42,325 nucleotides of DNA from Welwitschia mirabilis (lineage: Eukaryota > Gnetophyta > Gnetopsida > Welwitschiales), in contig JBOZIK010000001.1 in assembly GCA_051453625.1 (NCBI GenBank), positions 97,677,750 through 97,720,074 on the forward strand. The letters run 5' to 3'. The notes under the pieces were generated by a model that was not told the origin of the DNA, searched no databases, and saw only the letters and a list, made by a program, of their open reading frames with translations. Each line of letters opens with the position of its first letter. The stretch's first letter is position 1. Below are positions 10,925-22,719 of this stretch, in pieces. The translations under genes and the position numbers were made by a program.

Positions 10925-11262
10925 GAAAAGAAAACGTGCCTCAGAATTAGATTGAGGCATTTATTTTGTAAAACACATTGAAAGGCTTTTACAATATTTC
11001 TATGAAAAAAACATCTTAAAATCCTTTTAAGATTTTTATATCAAAAAATGCCTTAAAATACTTTTAAGGTGTTTTCTCTACAAATACCTCAAATATGTTT
11101 TTAAGAAATTTTTATTAAAATGCCTTAGAAATGTCTTAAAATCATGTAGACTTTTAAGGTAAGGTTTTTAAGGAGTTTTCTAATAAAATAGCTTAAAAGT
11201 ATTTAAGGCATTTCTTGAGGCTTTTTAAGGTGTTTTAGAAATGCCTTAAAAGCATATATTTC
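10925..11262. repeat. Right subterminal repeats of the CACTA
   Basis: At least eight units such as GAGGCATTTA, ATGCCTTAAAA, TTTTAAGGTGTTTT and AAGGCATTTC in both orientations, mirroring the left array. The last unit continues into the terminal inverted repeat ending at 11270. Confidence 0.8.
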
Positions 11263-11325
11263 TAGTAGTAAGTCTTTGATAGATCCTAATAGAGTTAGAC
11301 TTCTAAATCCAATAAACTATGATTA

Positions 11326-12800
11326 ATCTTTTTGATGGTCTATCTACTAGAAGACCACCCATGTTTGATGGGACTAAATATGCTTAGTGAAAGGACCAAA
11401 TGAGAATCTTTATTAGATCCTTATATGTAGACATAGAGGAGATAATCTATAATAGATATGTCATGCCCATACTATTTAAAATAGATAATAATAGAAGGAA
11501 AATAGGTTTGAGAAATCTCAAGACCAATGGACCCCTATTGAAAAAGCCAAGACTACCCTAGATGTCCATGCTCTTAATAATATTTTTTGTGTAGTTCGTA
11601 TAGATGAATTCAAGAGGATCATAAATTATAAACATGCCAAAGAATCTTGAGATATTATTAAAATAGCACACAAAGAAACATCCACTGTAAAGTAAGAAAA
11701 GATACTGATGCTTTTCTTTAAGTTTAAAGATATTCACATGGAAGAAGAAGAAACTCTGCAAGATTTCTTTGATAGACTGATAAACATAGTAAACTCTATG
11801 ATAAGTCTACATGAGAAAAAAGATGAAGGAAAGGTTGTACAAAAAATTCTAAGATTTCTCCCAAAATTCTTTGAGCCAATGGTTACAACCATCGAGGAAA
11901 GCAAGTACATCAATTAAATGACATTAGAGGAACTTCAAGGTAATCTTCAAACTTATGAGTTAAAGTTTTCTAAAGATAAAAAGAAAAGTATTACATTAAA
12001 AAGTGTGTAGAAAGATCCTAGATTTGAAAAATTAGATGAAGACTTGATGAAGATAAGGTTTCTCTTTTGGTAAAAAGATTTAAAAAATTCATTTCACAGA
12101 AGAAAGAGAGAAGGTAAACCAAGAAATAGGGATTATTTCAAACTAAGAAGAGATCTAGAAAAAGGAAATAAGATCTAATGCTATGGATAAAAAAATGTCG
12201 AAATAATAAAAGAGATTAGAGGAAATCCAAGATATGATCCTCTATTACCACCTGAGATAATGTAGATGAAGAAGATAATAGTAGTCCAAGCCAAGAGTTA
12301 GATGGAAATAGAAGACTTTCCTTTATGGTAATACTCCCTCTTATAAAGAACATGCCTTGCTTAATGAAACCAAATGATCTAGATCTAGTTAAAGAAGATC
12401 AAAAAGAGCTGGAATATACTTGCTAAGAGCTTTATTCAGAATGTAAAAAATTAGCAAAATGAATCAATGAACCAAACAAGACAGTGAAGGCTCTAAATAA
12501 GGAAAATAAAGAGTTGGAGAATAAGTACAGGATGGTTCAAATAGAAAACTTTGAGCTAACTCAAGAGGTAAAAAGCTTGTTTCACTTTATAAATAAATTT
12601 TCAAATAGTTCAAGTAAATTGAAATAGATACTTGGAATACAAGAACTAGTTCATAACAAAAAAGGTATTAGCTTAATCTCTCAAAAACCACACAATCAGC
12701 TGAACTAGATAGCATGGCAAAATAACTATGTGTCAAAAATTATATGTCATTTTTGTGAAAATACAGATCATTCTAAATTAGCAATGCTAGAAAGTTAATG
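11326..12800 (+). pseudogene. Gag of the large copia element (UBN2 domain, coiled coil, zinc knuckle remnant)
   Basis: Begins with an R-P-P-M-F-D-G-T-K-Y block near 11350, where the usual Trp codons read TAG/TGA. The UBN2 gag core is clearest at 11708-11917 (FKDIHMEEEETLQDFFDRL, then KILRFLPKFFEPMV). A Lys/Glu/Asn-rich, heptad-like stretch (about 12450-12600) leads to LGIQELVHNKKGISL, a block typical of SIRE-type gag tails. Near 12750 a zinc-knuckle remnant reads CHFCENTDHSKLAM, with the last Cys lost. Multiple stops and frameshifts. It lies directly downstream of the CACTA insertion and shares its frame order with the fragment at 1539-2230. Confidence 0.85.
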
Positions 12801-12939
12801 CTCTTTTCAAATTATGTTAGTACTTTTTCATTTAAATTTGTCTTAAGAGGATGTATACCATAATAGTCTAAATGGACTAAGTGGGTGAGAGCTAATAATT
12901 TGAAAAGTTTATTAATCCAAACAGCCTTCAAAGTATTAA

Positions 12940-15805
12940 ATGAAACTAGTTAGTACTTGGATAATAGTTGCTCTTGATACATGACAAGTAATAAATCAAG
13001 ATTTCAACATTTGGATGACTTTAATAGAGGAGAAGTAACATTTTATGACAACATAAGAGCAAATATTGAAGGGATTACAAGCATTGATGGAGGTAACATG
13101 CCTAAAATTATTGATGTTTTATATGTGAATGGTCTTAAACATAATTTGCTAAGTAAAATTTGTGACAAAGGTCATAAAATTATTTTTGATATTAAAAATA
13201 TGAAGTTATGCATGGGAAAATGAATGATGTTCTTCTTAAAGAAAATAGAATAGATAATGTTTACATCATTGATTAGTCCTTATCTGCTTGTTATTTTTAT
13301 CATATAAATCAAGAAGAACTATGGCATCAATGATTAGGACATGTAAACTATGATTATATGAAAACCATCATTAAAAAAGAGATTGCAAAAGGAATCCCCA
13401 AGATTAACATTGAAAAACATGGGCTATGTGATGCTTGTTAAAAAGGAAAATAAGTTATAACTTCTTATGAAAGTAGAATGTAATTCTATAACAATCCCAC
13501 TTAAACTCATTCACATAGATTTGGTGGATCCTTCTCAAACTAAAAGTCTAAGAGGAAAACAATATTTCTTGATTATGATTGATGACTACTCTATATTTAT
13601 TTAGATTACTTTCTTAGAAAATAAAGCTTAAACTTATAAAAGTTGAGTTAAAATCTATAATAAAATCCAAAATGAGAAAGAATATACCATCAAAAAAATT
13701 CAAATTAATTATGAAGGAGAATTTGAAAATCATCTTTTTGAGAAGTATTGTGTAGACAATGGTGTAGAAAATCAGTTCTCAACCCCAACGACTCATCAAC
13801 AAAATGGAATTATAGAGAGGAAAAATCAAGTCCTTCAAGAAATGGCTATAACAATGTTAAATGATAAGGAGGTTCCTAAAACATTTTGGGCTAAAGCAGT
13901 TAGCACTACTTGCTACATTATCAATAGAGTCTATCTAAGACTAGGCATGAATAAAACCCCCTATGATCTTTAGAAAGAAAGAAAACCAAATATTTCATAT
14001 TTTAAAGTATTTAACAATAAATGCTTTTATTAAAGGATAGAGAACATTTGAGCAAATTTGAGTCCAAAGCTGATGAAGCAATCTTTATAGGATACTCAAC
14101 TATAAGTAGAGCTTATCAAGTGTTCAACAAATGAAGTTTAACAATGGAAGAATCTATAAATGTTCAAATAGATGATTTTAGTACAAGACTTCTTTCTTCA
14201 AATGGTGAAGAAAATCTAACTCTAATCACCTCCACAATAAAATAAGCAACAACCAAAAAGGAAGAAAATCCATCTCAAGAGGTTATTTCCAAAAAGTTTA
14301 AAGACCTAAAAGATCACCTTCTATAGTCCATCATTGGAAATGTTAGCTTAAAAATTCGAATAAGAAACTCTCTTAAAAATTCCTATGCCCACATTTTTCA
14401 TGTCTCTCAAGAGGTTATTTCCAAAAAGTTTAAAGACCAAAAGACTGAAATGTAATTGGAATAAAATGGATCTTTAAGAATAAGTGTGATAAAAAAAAAT
14501 TATGTGATTAAATACAAGGCAAGATTAGTGATCTAAGGATACAACCAAATTGAAGGAGTAGATGTAGGTGATACATTTGCTCCAGTAGCTAGACTAGATA
14601 GTGTTAGAATTCTTATATCATATGCATCCTTTATAAACATTAAAGTTTTTTGGATGGATGTGAAAAGTGCCTTTCTAAATGGAACTCTCAATGAAGATGT
14701 TTATGTTAAACAACCTCAAGGTTTTATAGATTCACACAAATCAAGCCATGTATGTAGACTCAAAAAGGCTTTGTATAGATTAAAACAAGCTCCAAAGGCT
14801 TAGTATGAAAAACTAGCTAAAGAAATGGTTACATTCATGGAGCTATGGATTAAAATTTATTTGTCAAAAATCTTAAGAAGGATTTTGTCATTATTTAGGT
14901 CTATGTAGACACATAATATTTGGAGCCTCAAATGAAGTTCTCTCAAAAGAATTCGCTAGCATTATGACAATACATTTTGAAATGAGTATGCTTGATGAAG
15001 TTCATATGTTTTTTGATCTTCAAATCAAACAAATAAAACATAAAATTTTTGTATCTCAATCCAAATTATTCAAGTGACTTGATCAAAATATTTGGACTAA
15101 AAAATGTAAAAAAAACTAATACACCTATGTCAACCTCATATAAGGTTAGTCTTGATAAACATGAAAACTATTTGAACCAAAAAAATTTATAGAAGCATGA
15201 TAGAAAGTCTATTGTATTTAACCACAAGTAGACCTCATATAATGTTTAATGTTGTCTTTTATACCAAATATCAAACTCAACCAAAGGAATCATACCTTTA
15301 AGTTGTCAAAAACATCATAAGATAGATAAAAGGCACAAGTGATTATGGATTATGATATTTTACAAAAACATCCTTTGAACTTGCAAGTTTTAGTAACGTA
15401 GACTAGGTTGGTTGTAAAGATGATAAAAAAATTAGTAATGAAAATTATTCTCTTTTATGATTATGCTTGGTAGGATGGACAAGTAAAAAGCAAAACTCTA
15501 TCTTCCTTTTCATAGTAGAAGTAGAATATATAGCAGTAGGGAGTTGCTATACTCATCTTCTTTAGATGAAGGAAATTCTCAAAGACTTTGGAATATATTT
15601 TTAACAAGTTCTAATCTTTTGTGATAATACTAAAGAACCCTATTCAACATTATAAAACTAAATACATTAAATTAAGATGTCATTTTCTTAGAGATCAAGT
15701 AGAAAAAGGTAATATTTCAATGAATTTTGTAAGTACTGATAGATAACTAGCTAATTTTTTCATAAAACCTCTAAACTTTGATAATTTTCTAAGACTTCAT
15801 AGCTA
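12940..15805 (+). pseudogene. Copia pol: protease, integrase, reverse transcriptase, RNase H (all broken)
   Basis: Protease: YLDNSCS*YMT near 12956, so the D-S-G active site reads D-N-S and an Arg codon is a stop. Pre-integrase: ELWHQ*LGHVN near 13318 (CGA to TGA) and GLCDAC. Integrase core: IHIDLVDP, then NYEGEFEN where the second catalytic Asp is Asn, then NGIIERKN with the Glu kept. Reverse transcriptase: ARLVI*GYNQIEG, FAPVARLDSVRIL, MDVKSAFLNG, LKKALYRLKQAPKA*YEKL. The catalytic Y-V-D-D box at 14902 keeps Y-V-D, then loses one base (frameshift). RNase H: VGWTSKKQNSI, VEVEYIAVGSCYTHLL, FCDNTK, then a weak copy of the H-x-D end. The integrase-before-RT order proves the copia superfamily. 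Confidence 0.92.
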
Positions 15806-16249
15806 ATTAGGGGTTGTCTCTCCATCCTCAAACTGAAGGTAGGGCAGTCAACTAGATTTTACATTCAGTCGACCAGATCTAAAGAAAAAGTCAATCAACT
15901 ACATTTTCATCTAGTTGCTTGGGCTTCCTCAGATCAACTTAAGTCTAGTCAGGTTGATCAGTTTGAAGACCCAATTGATCAGACCGTGAAATTTTTTGTG
16001 GTTCGTGTCTTATCAGGTCAACCATATAATAACCCAGTCAACTAGACCTATAGGGCTATAATGTAGGAGATAGGTGGTGAACTTAATTTTTTTCTTAAAT
16101 CTAACTTAATCACCCCCTTTATAAAATCTTATAGAGTCCTAACCTTTCTCATTCATACCTGTCCACCTATCTCTCTCAGATCTATTTGTTTCTCTCGAGT
16201 TCTTTAATCTTAAGGAAGTGCCACATGCTTTTAAATAATAGAGGGTTCC
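15806..16249 (+). repeat. Post-pol spacer with GTCGACCAGA motifs
   Basis: No coding frame. At least six copies of motifs such as CAGTCAACTAGA, GTCGACCAGATC, GGTTGATCAG and GGTCAACC lie between 15850 and 16050. They are the same family as in the LTRs, although this is internal sequence. Confidence 0.6.
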
Positions 16250-17288
16250 TTAAGAATATCTCATTGGAAGGAGTCAGCCAGTAAAGATCTAGGGTATTTT
16301 TCCTCTAGAATGTTACATGAGACTTTAGATAAGTTCATAAAAAGTTTGAGAAAAAGCTTGTCTGCTAAGAAATACCTGATGCTTCTAGGGAGCTTAAAGA
16401 ACTAAGAGATGTGATAAGATTATTGAATGAACTTGATTTGTCTTATTTTCTTAATGTCTCAGGGTCAACCTACCCTTTGCTTACTTCTATGTTTTACTGC
16501 AATGCCTCTTTTGATACTAACTCCTCTACCTTCACAACCCTTGTTTTGGGGAAAAAGATCAAGGTTACTATAGCTCTCATAGTTTCCCTTATAAATCTCC
16601 TTAGGGAAGATTATAAGGAGTTTTGGCCCCTACATGACTACATGAATAATAAGGTAGAGGTCATAAGGGAGCTCTGTGGTAAGTTCATTTAGTGGAAAAC
16701 CACCTTCTCTATCTCTTACCTTACCCTAAAGTACCACTTTCTTTATTTGGTTTTTACATATAATTTCTTACCTTTTGTGGGTCATCATGATGAGACCTTC
16801 AACTATAGGGTTTATGTATTATATCTAATAGGAACTGATCATTCTATTGATATTTCTACCATTATGCTTAAAAATATAATCTCTTAATTAGAGTATAAAA
16901 TTAGAGCTTTTCCTTACTCTTCTTGATCACAAATATCTATTGTCATTTTAGAGTCCAGTTGCATCCTAAGCTAGAAATTTTAACTCCTATGTCTACCAAT
17001 GGATGGTCAACCGTGTTCCACATGTATATTTTCTCTAGTTCAAAGAAATCTTCCAAATCTTCTTCTTTTAAGTAGGTCTCTTCTAAAGAGAGTCTTTCAT
17101 ACCTAAAGAGATTAGATTCCTGCATAAGGTACATGAAAGAGGCTCTCATTGCAGTAGGGTACAAGGTTACTGGCACTTTTAAGGAATCCATTAGCTTTGC
17201 TCAAAAGGTGGCCAAAGAAAAGGAAGAAAAAAAAGACCCAGATTCTAAAGTAGAATATGAGGAGGAAGAAGAAGAAGAATCAGATTGA
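16250..17288 (+). pseudogene. Accessory reading frame between pol and the 3' LTR
   Basis: Best open part 16390-16692, containing FYCNASFDTNSSTFTTLVLG followed by KKIKVT, a pattern like the plant-retroelement family called putative plant transposon protein (Transposase_32). The same frame continues through TAG, TAA and TGA stops to about 16960 (YNFLPFVGHHDETF, then a Leu/Ile-rich segment) as in that family. After a frameshift, 17126-17288 encodes MKEALIAVGYKVTGTFKES and an acidic tail ending EEEEEEESD-stop. SIRE-type elements can carry an extra frame at this place, often called env-like. This one has no obvious signal peptide or fusion-protein features, so the env label is not supported. Confidence 0.55.
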
Positions 17289-17734
17289 TTTCTTGCTATC
17301 TTTGTTGTTTTTTTTATTGTTCTTATTATTGTTCTTTTCTCTCTTTTGTCATTGATCTCAAAAAGAGGAGAAATAGTAGTTGTGTTTTCAGTTATTACTA
17401 GTTGTTATTAGTTGTTCTCAGTAGTATTTGTCAAGTATTCTCAGTTGTAATTGCTTTCTTATGAGTATCTTTCTAGTGTAGTACTTAAAACTAACTAATA
17501 GAAATGCATTTGGTATCATTTTGTCTTATCTATTAATGAATATTACATGTCTTATGAATTATACTTCAAATTGTTTATATACATTGCTCTTTTTGAAAAA
17601 CCATTATGAATGCTTAATTTGGTTAAACATGCTCAATAATCTTTTACAAATCCAATGGGTATTTTCTAAGGAAAAGTTTTCCAATTAATATTTTTAATTA
17701 AGTATAGTTTTCCATCAATGTCAATAGAGGAGAT
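17289..17734 (+). other. 3' untranslated region and polypurine tract of the copia element
   Basis: Non-coding, with a run of TTGTTATTAGTTGTTCTCAG-like repeats near 17400. It ends in AATAGAGGAGAT, a decayed form of the AGGGGGAGA purine tract that primes plus-strand synthesis in plant copia elements, directly before the 3' LTR. Confidence 0.55.
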
Positions 17735-18904
17735 TATTAAGTTATAATTTACTAAGTTGATGTTAAACTAACATTTTTTGGTATAAAAAAACATGTTATA
17801 TTCTTTGTAGAAAATATTAATCCTTGTAGGGCAGAAGGAGCAGACATTTTTCGCTAGGCTTGCTTAAACCTTAGAAGTAATAGTCCATCAAAGGAATCGA
17901 CCGGATTCTTAAGAGGTCGACCAAACCTATACTAAGAAGTGTCAAAACCATATTACTGACGCGTTAGTCATAAGGGGTCAACTGGACTTGTATAATAAAT
18001 TTGTTACTTCTGATCATCAAGGGGTTGACCGAATTCTTGAGAGGTCAATAAAACCTAGACTAAAAAATGTTTTTCTATACTTTTCTTTATATGGAATTGA
18101 CTAGACCAAAATGCGGTTGACCAGATATGCGGTCGATTGAATCCTTGAGTAATCGACTAGACATAAAAATGTAAAAATCTTAGATCAACTAGAAGAATAT
18201 AAGGGTGATCGACTTTAGTAATGGCACCCAATAGGGTCGATTGGACATTTTTAAGGGTCGATCATTCATGATGGAAATGATATTTTTGTAGCAATTGGCC
18301 TTCTATTTTTATCTGTTAGAGAATCTAATTTACTTGTAAAACCCTAAAATGTATTTTCTATATATTTATCAGTCATCAAAATCCTTGGACAATCTTTTCA
18401 GCACAACTTATATCTGACCAAAATTAAAAGAACATCTTTTTGATTATCAGTTCTTTAGTCAATTAGTTTGCACTGTATGTACGAGGATTTATGATATCAT
18501 TTCAAGTAGTATAGCCCTATCATTATTATACTTCAGAACTAGTAAAGCCTATGCATTGTGGCATACTATTGATACCGAAAAGCATTCTCTCTAAGTTTTG
18601 AGAAGAAGCCTCCGAAAATTCTGATTGTAAAAGATTATAGGTGAACCTAAAATATCTGGAAAGTGATTAATGAAAATCCAAATCAGTTTTGGATAGAAGT
18701 TGATCATTAAGAGTGAAGTAGGGGGTTTTCTAAACCACTGTAAATCATATATTAATCTCCATTAGTGTTTTGTACTTCCATTTTTTTCCTAATCATTTTT
18801 GGTATTTCACATACACAAATATTTTTAGTATTTGACACTTATGAAGATAGCTTTTGAATTTTTTAAATCCTATTAACCCTTCTTCTAGAGTTTTAGATCC
18901 TTCA
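17735..18904 (+). repeat. 3' LTR of the large copia element
   Basis: 1,170 bp. Starts TATTAAG (from TGTTAAG) after the purine tract and ends ...CCTTCA. Aligns with 2789-4047. Its GGTCGACC-type motifs keep CpG in several places (for example near 17889, 17914, 18131 and 18234) where the 5' copy has TCAATC or TCAACC. TATA-like TATATATTT at 18359-18367. Confidence 0.85.
18359..18367 (+). promoter_or_regulatory. TATA box of the 3' LTR
   Basis: CTATATATTTAT at the position matching the TATA of the 5' LTR, about 540 bases before the LTR end. Confidence 0.45.
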
Positions 18905-18910
18905 TCCTCC

Positions 18911-20510
18911 TCATGTAAGAATTTAATTTAACCATCATTGATAAAGCAGAAAAGCATAATAGTATAGCTAATCATTTTTCACATCTTTCTTCTTCTCTTA
19001 ATGATCTTATGATTAATGATTTTTTCCACATGAACAACTTTTAACTATATTTTCTACTCATCCTTCTCCTTAGTATACTGATATTGTTAGTTACCTTGTT
19101 ACCTTTAAAACACCACATTTAACTTATAATCAAAGAAAATCCTTTTGCCATAGAATAAATGATTATGAATGGATAGAGCCATATCTTTATCATAGGTGTA
19201 AAGATCAAATCATGCAAAAATGTATGCTTGAATAGGAAAAATTTGACATTCTTCATCTATGTCATGGGAGTATTTGTGGAGGTTATTTTAGTAGATAAAA
19301 AACAGCTATAAAAATCCTTCACTTTGGTTTTTACTGGTTTTCTCTTTTTCAAGATTCTTTTGATTTTGCTAGAAAGTGTAATGTTTTTTAGTATTATGGT
19401 AGCCTTATTCATTCTTAAGAAATGCCCCTTAATCCTATTCTTAAATGTCAACCTTTTGATTATTGGGAAATTAATTTTATAGGCTCTATTAACCATCTTA
19501 TAATGATAAGAACTACATTTTAGTGATTATAGATTATATTAATAAATGGATTGAATCTATTTCTACTTCTATGAATGATGTCCGAACTATTTGTGCTGTT
19601 TTTAAAACTCAGATTTTTTAATGTTTTTATTTTCCTAGGATTATCATTAGTGGTTAAGAAACTTATTTTATTATTCAACTTTTTAGGACACTTCTTTTAT
19701 CCATTAGAATAGAACATAGAGTAGCTTGTGATTCTCATCCACAAACCAATGGTCAAGCTGAAAATACAAATAGAAAAATTAAGAAAATGCTATAAAAACT
19801 TGTCTCTATTAACAAGAAATGTGGGTCTTTTAATATTAACAATGTTTTTTGAGCTTACTATACTACTTAGTATAATTCTCTTGGTTTTTCACCTTCTGAA
19901 CTTGTAAATGGAAAAGTTTGTGTTTTACCTATTAATGTGTGTTATAACTATTATTGTTTNNNNNNNNNNATCTTGTAAACCTTCATAAGAAGCTTAAATA
20001 TAGTTTAGCCCAACTTGGTCACTAGATGAAAAACGTACTTGTGCTATACAATGTCAATTAATCCATAAAGGCCAAGCTAAGTTTAAACATGACAGAAAGT
20101 TACTTCATAAAAAGTTTGAACTTGATCAACTTGTCCTTTTATACAATACTAAAGCACATCTTTTACATAATAAGTTGACTTCTAAATGGTTAGGTTCTTA
20201 TCTTATAGAAAAGGCACATTCTAATGGCTCTACTGAGATTTTTGACTTAGAAACTATGGAGATTTAGAAAGTTAATATACAAAGGTTGAAAATATATGAA
20301 AAATCTTTTGATGCAATCTTAAATATGATAGAAGTAATTATTTTGGAGGTTTCCCTTAATGGCAAGGACTTGCATCCTATCATTGTCTAAATTCTCTCTT
20401 ATCTTATTCCTTTAGTGGATGTTATAATGTCACTTGATCATCTTTTAAACTTGACTTATGTGTTGCGTTATGAAGTTTCTACGACTAGTATTTGACTCGG
20501 GGGCATTTTA
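18911..20510 (+). pseudogene. Ty3/gypsy (Tat/Athila-type) RNase H end and integrase fragment
   Basis: Starts abruptly after the copia LTR with the end of an RNase H-like frame (EFNLTIIDKAEKHNSIANH, then NDFF...HEQL). The integrase zinc-finger region follows (YLYHRC, LCHGSICGGYFS, KILHFGFYW). The core shows NPILKCQPFDYWEINFIG near 19430 and HRVACDSHPQTNGQAENTNR near 19715. The C-terminal part reads FELDQLVLLYNTKAHLLHNK, then SKWLGSYLIEKAH, the module that follows integrase in Tat/Athila elements. Stops and frameshifts throughout, plus a 10-N gap. A GGGGGC purine stretch near 20500 may be its polypurine tract. Gag, protease and RT are absent from the window; they would lie left of the copia insertion if the copia landed inside this element. 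Confidence 0.85.
19960..19969. other. Assembly gap, 10 N
   Basis: Ten N within the gypsy integrase region. Confidence 0.95.
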
Positions 20511-22719
20511 TAGTGATAAGATTAGATTCACCCAATCGTAAGACATATCATATCTATGGACTTCACTTAAAGAAAGACGTCTTAGTTCTTTTGCTTTTTT
20601 TCAATGGTGTGAGATCTTTAGTTATTTAAGTGTGTTCTTTTCTATCTTTCATCTTACTTATTTACCTTTGTCTTTTTGAGTGTGTAATCATGTGAGAATT
20701 ATTTAGGGGAAAAAGTGAAAAAAAGGAAAAAGAAAATAAAATAATGACCATGATTCTTTATATTTGTACTTAAAAAATACATGATTACCATAATGTCCTA
20801 TCATACTAGTGTAAATTTTTATGAAAGGAAACTTTGGTAGTATTGGTAGCTATGGGAACTCCATTAGGAAATCAGTTGGTCATGCTTCATGGGTTCTTAA
20901 TTCTCTGACTGTGCTATACTCCACTCATCATGGAAAAGTTATAATAAACTTTGAGGCTATGGGATTAGTGGTGTTCCTAATATCATCAAAGGCATTACTT
21001 ATTTTCTAGACTCTTAGTATTTCCATATGATCATTTCACTTTTGAAGATTTGGGTGTGTTTTAGGGTGTATGCAAGTGAGTTTATTTCTAAGCAGATTTT
21101 GATCCTATTATTCATTATTCTAAGCACTTAATCTTTGTCATTGTTATAATCATTGCCTTTTGAGTGGAACTTTATAAAGTTGATAAATTTTATTATGCAT
21201 TTTTACTCAAGTAACTTTATAATGTCTTCCATGGGGGTTTACTAGGTTAGAATTTAGGATATGTTAGAAATCTCCTTTATGTTCCTTGTGTCCATTTTCA
21301 TTCTACTTTTCTTCCATTTTTTAGTTTACTATTTTAAATTTGTTTTCATTCTTTCTCATCCTCACTTAGAATCCTATCATTTAGTGGTTTCCTTATTATT
21401 ATCCATGATGTTCCTTCCAATATCACATTAATTTTCTATTTAATTTAATAATAATATTTTATGCTTCATAGGTTTTGTGAGATTTCTTTGTATTTCATAC
21501 TTTTTCTTGTTTATTTTTTGGTTCAAGAACATTTACTCAGTCTTCTTTGTTAGGTTTCAACTTACTTAGTATGTTTTTATCATCCTATTTTTTATTTATC
21601 TTGAGTTTTTCTCATTACCCTGATTTGTCACAACTCTTTATCATTCCCTCTTTTCCAAAACTTTCTTATACATTCCGTTACCTTCACACTTATATCTGAG
21701 CCAAACTTACTTGATTAACATCTTTATTTTTGAGAAATTTTTTCAAGTTCCATTATCCACCTGGTCATTTAGACGACATAGAGAATAATATTAAGATTTT
21801 TTTTTATAGTAGTCCTATGGTTGTTGTCCAGATGATGCAACTGGTTGATAGTGTGATAAAACCATAGGCACGTTTCTTTTTTTTCTCATTTTTCTTCTAT
21901 TTTCTATTATTTTCACCTATTCTCTTAAGAGACGACAGTGCCCCTAGTTCCTAGTAAGGTGCTGAAACTTGTCCCTGCTAGATTCACTTACTAGATTGCC
22001 ATATTTTTACACATTTTGGAAAATGAGATATGTTTTTCTCTCCCTTGTATTTTTCCCCTTTCGTTTCTTAGCCTTTTGGCATATAGTTTCCACATATGTT
22101 GTTCAGTCTTTTGAGCTCTTCGATTAGAAACTTATAGATCTAATTTTTGCCACATAATTTTATAAGTTATAATGAATTATACATTTTATGAGATAAAATT
22201 AGTTTTTTACCTTTAACACTCATTTTCTCACAAACTATAAGTTAAAATGTAGTAGTCCTTTAGGGTAAATTGATTAGTATGATGTGTTCTACATTTTTAC
22301 TAGACTAGATTTTTCATTTGAGCACTTTGACTTTTCACCTTATGTGGGGCCCATCTAAAACACACTTTTTACACTTTTCATGCGTTTCACACTTTTTTCA
22401 CATGACTAGGTAATATGGGACATATAAACACTTTTGAGGGGTAGGACATATGTTCATAATTATTACACATTTTTAACCAATTTTTTAAGACGTTTTAAGC
22501 ATCCACGCGATGTATTTTAGGTATGATCACCAGATCTCATGTAACTTATTGCATATTTATGATTGAATAGGTTGCACACACATAGAGCTAGATAGGCTAA
22601 GGCTAAGTCTTAAGCCATTGAGTAAGAGACGAGTCCATTAATACCATTGAAGGTAGAGTGTGCAGAGTTGGTGCATCTTCCACCTCGACACGCGAGGTTT
22701 CTCATCATTCAGACTGCTT
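20511..22719. other. Non-coding region, probably gypsy 3' end or LTR remnants
   Basis: No gene recognised. A 62-codon frame at 20821-21009 has no family resemblance. CATCTGGACGATG-type motifs appear near 21770 (TTTAGACGACAT) and 21822 (GTTGTCCAGATGATGC), linking this region to 2231-2707. The rest is T-rich with no sharp borders. Confidence 0.4.

Larger units (their letters stand above)
4072..11270. mobile_element. CACTA (En/Spm-type) DNA transposon, 7,199 bp, nested in copia
   Basis: Left end CATTATAAAGAAATA..., and right end, read on the minus strand, TACTACTAGAAATATA.... Both are one transition away from the CACTA terminus, and both continue into CTTTTAAGGCATTT. The insertion is flanked by AGT on both sides (4069-4071, 11271-11273), the 3-bp target duplication expected of this superfamily. 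Both ends carry subterminal arrays of TTAAGGCATTT-like units (4085-4330, 10925-11262), where CACTA transposase-type proteins are expected to bind. I recognise no transposase, so the element was probably moved by a relative. Inside are a ribosomal protein L3 gene fragment (6610-8955), an unexplained minus-strand open frame (5781-6248) and exon-like pieces near 10.2-10.7 kb. Confidence 0.85.
2789..18904 (+). mobile_element. SIRE/Maximus-like Ty1/copia retrotransposon, dead, with a nested CACTA
   Basis: Parts in order: 5' LTR (2789-4047), primer site (4050), gag (11326-12800), pol in copia order protease-integrase-RT-RNase H (12940-15800), spacer with GTCGACCAGA motifs, accessory frame (16250-17288), purine tract (about 17725-17734) and 3' LTR (17735-18904). 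The ~1.2-kb LTRs, the large gag with a coiled-coil tail and an extra frame between pol and the 3' LTR point to the SIRE/Maximus group (lineage is inferred). Removing the 7.2-kb CACTA leaves about 8.9 kb. Every coding part carries stops or frameshifts. No matching 5-bp target duplication was found: bases after 18904 read TCCTC and nothing equal precedes 2789. The left border is therefore uncertain, or the copy recombined. Confidence 0.8.

Noticed and set aside
16943-17191. 82-codon minus-strand frame
   Set aside because: Lies opposite the accessory frame of the copia element, whose + strand reading has better coding character and an expected position.
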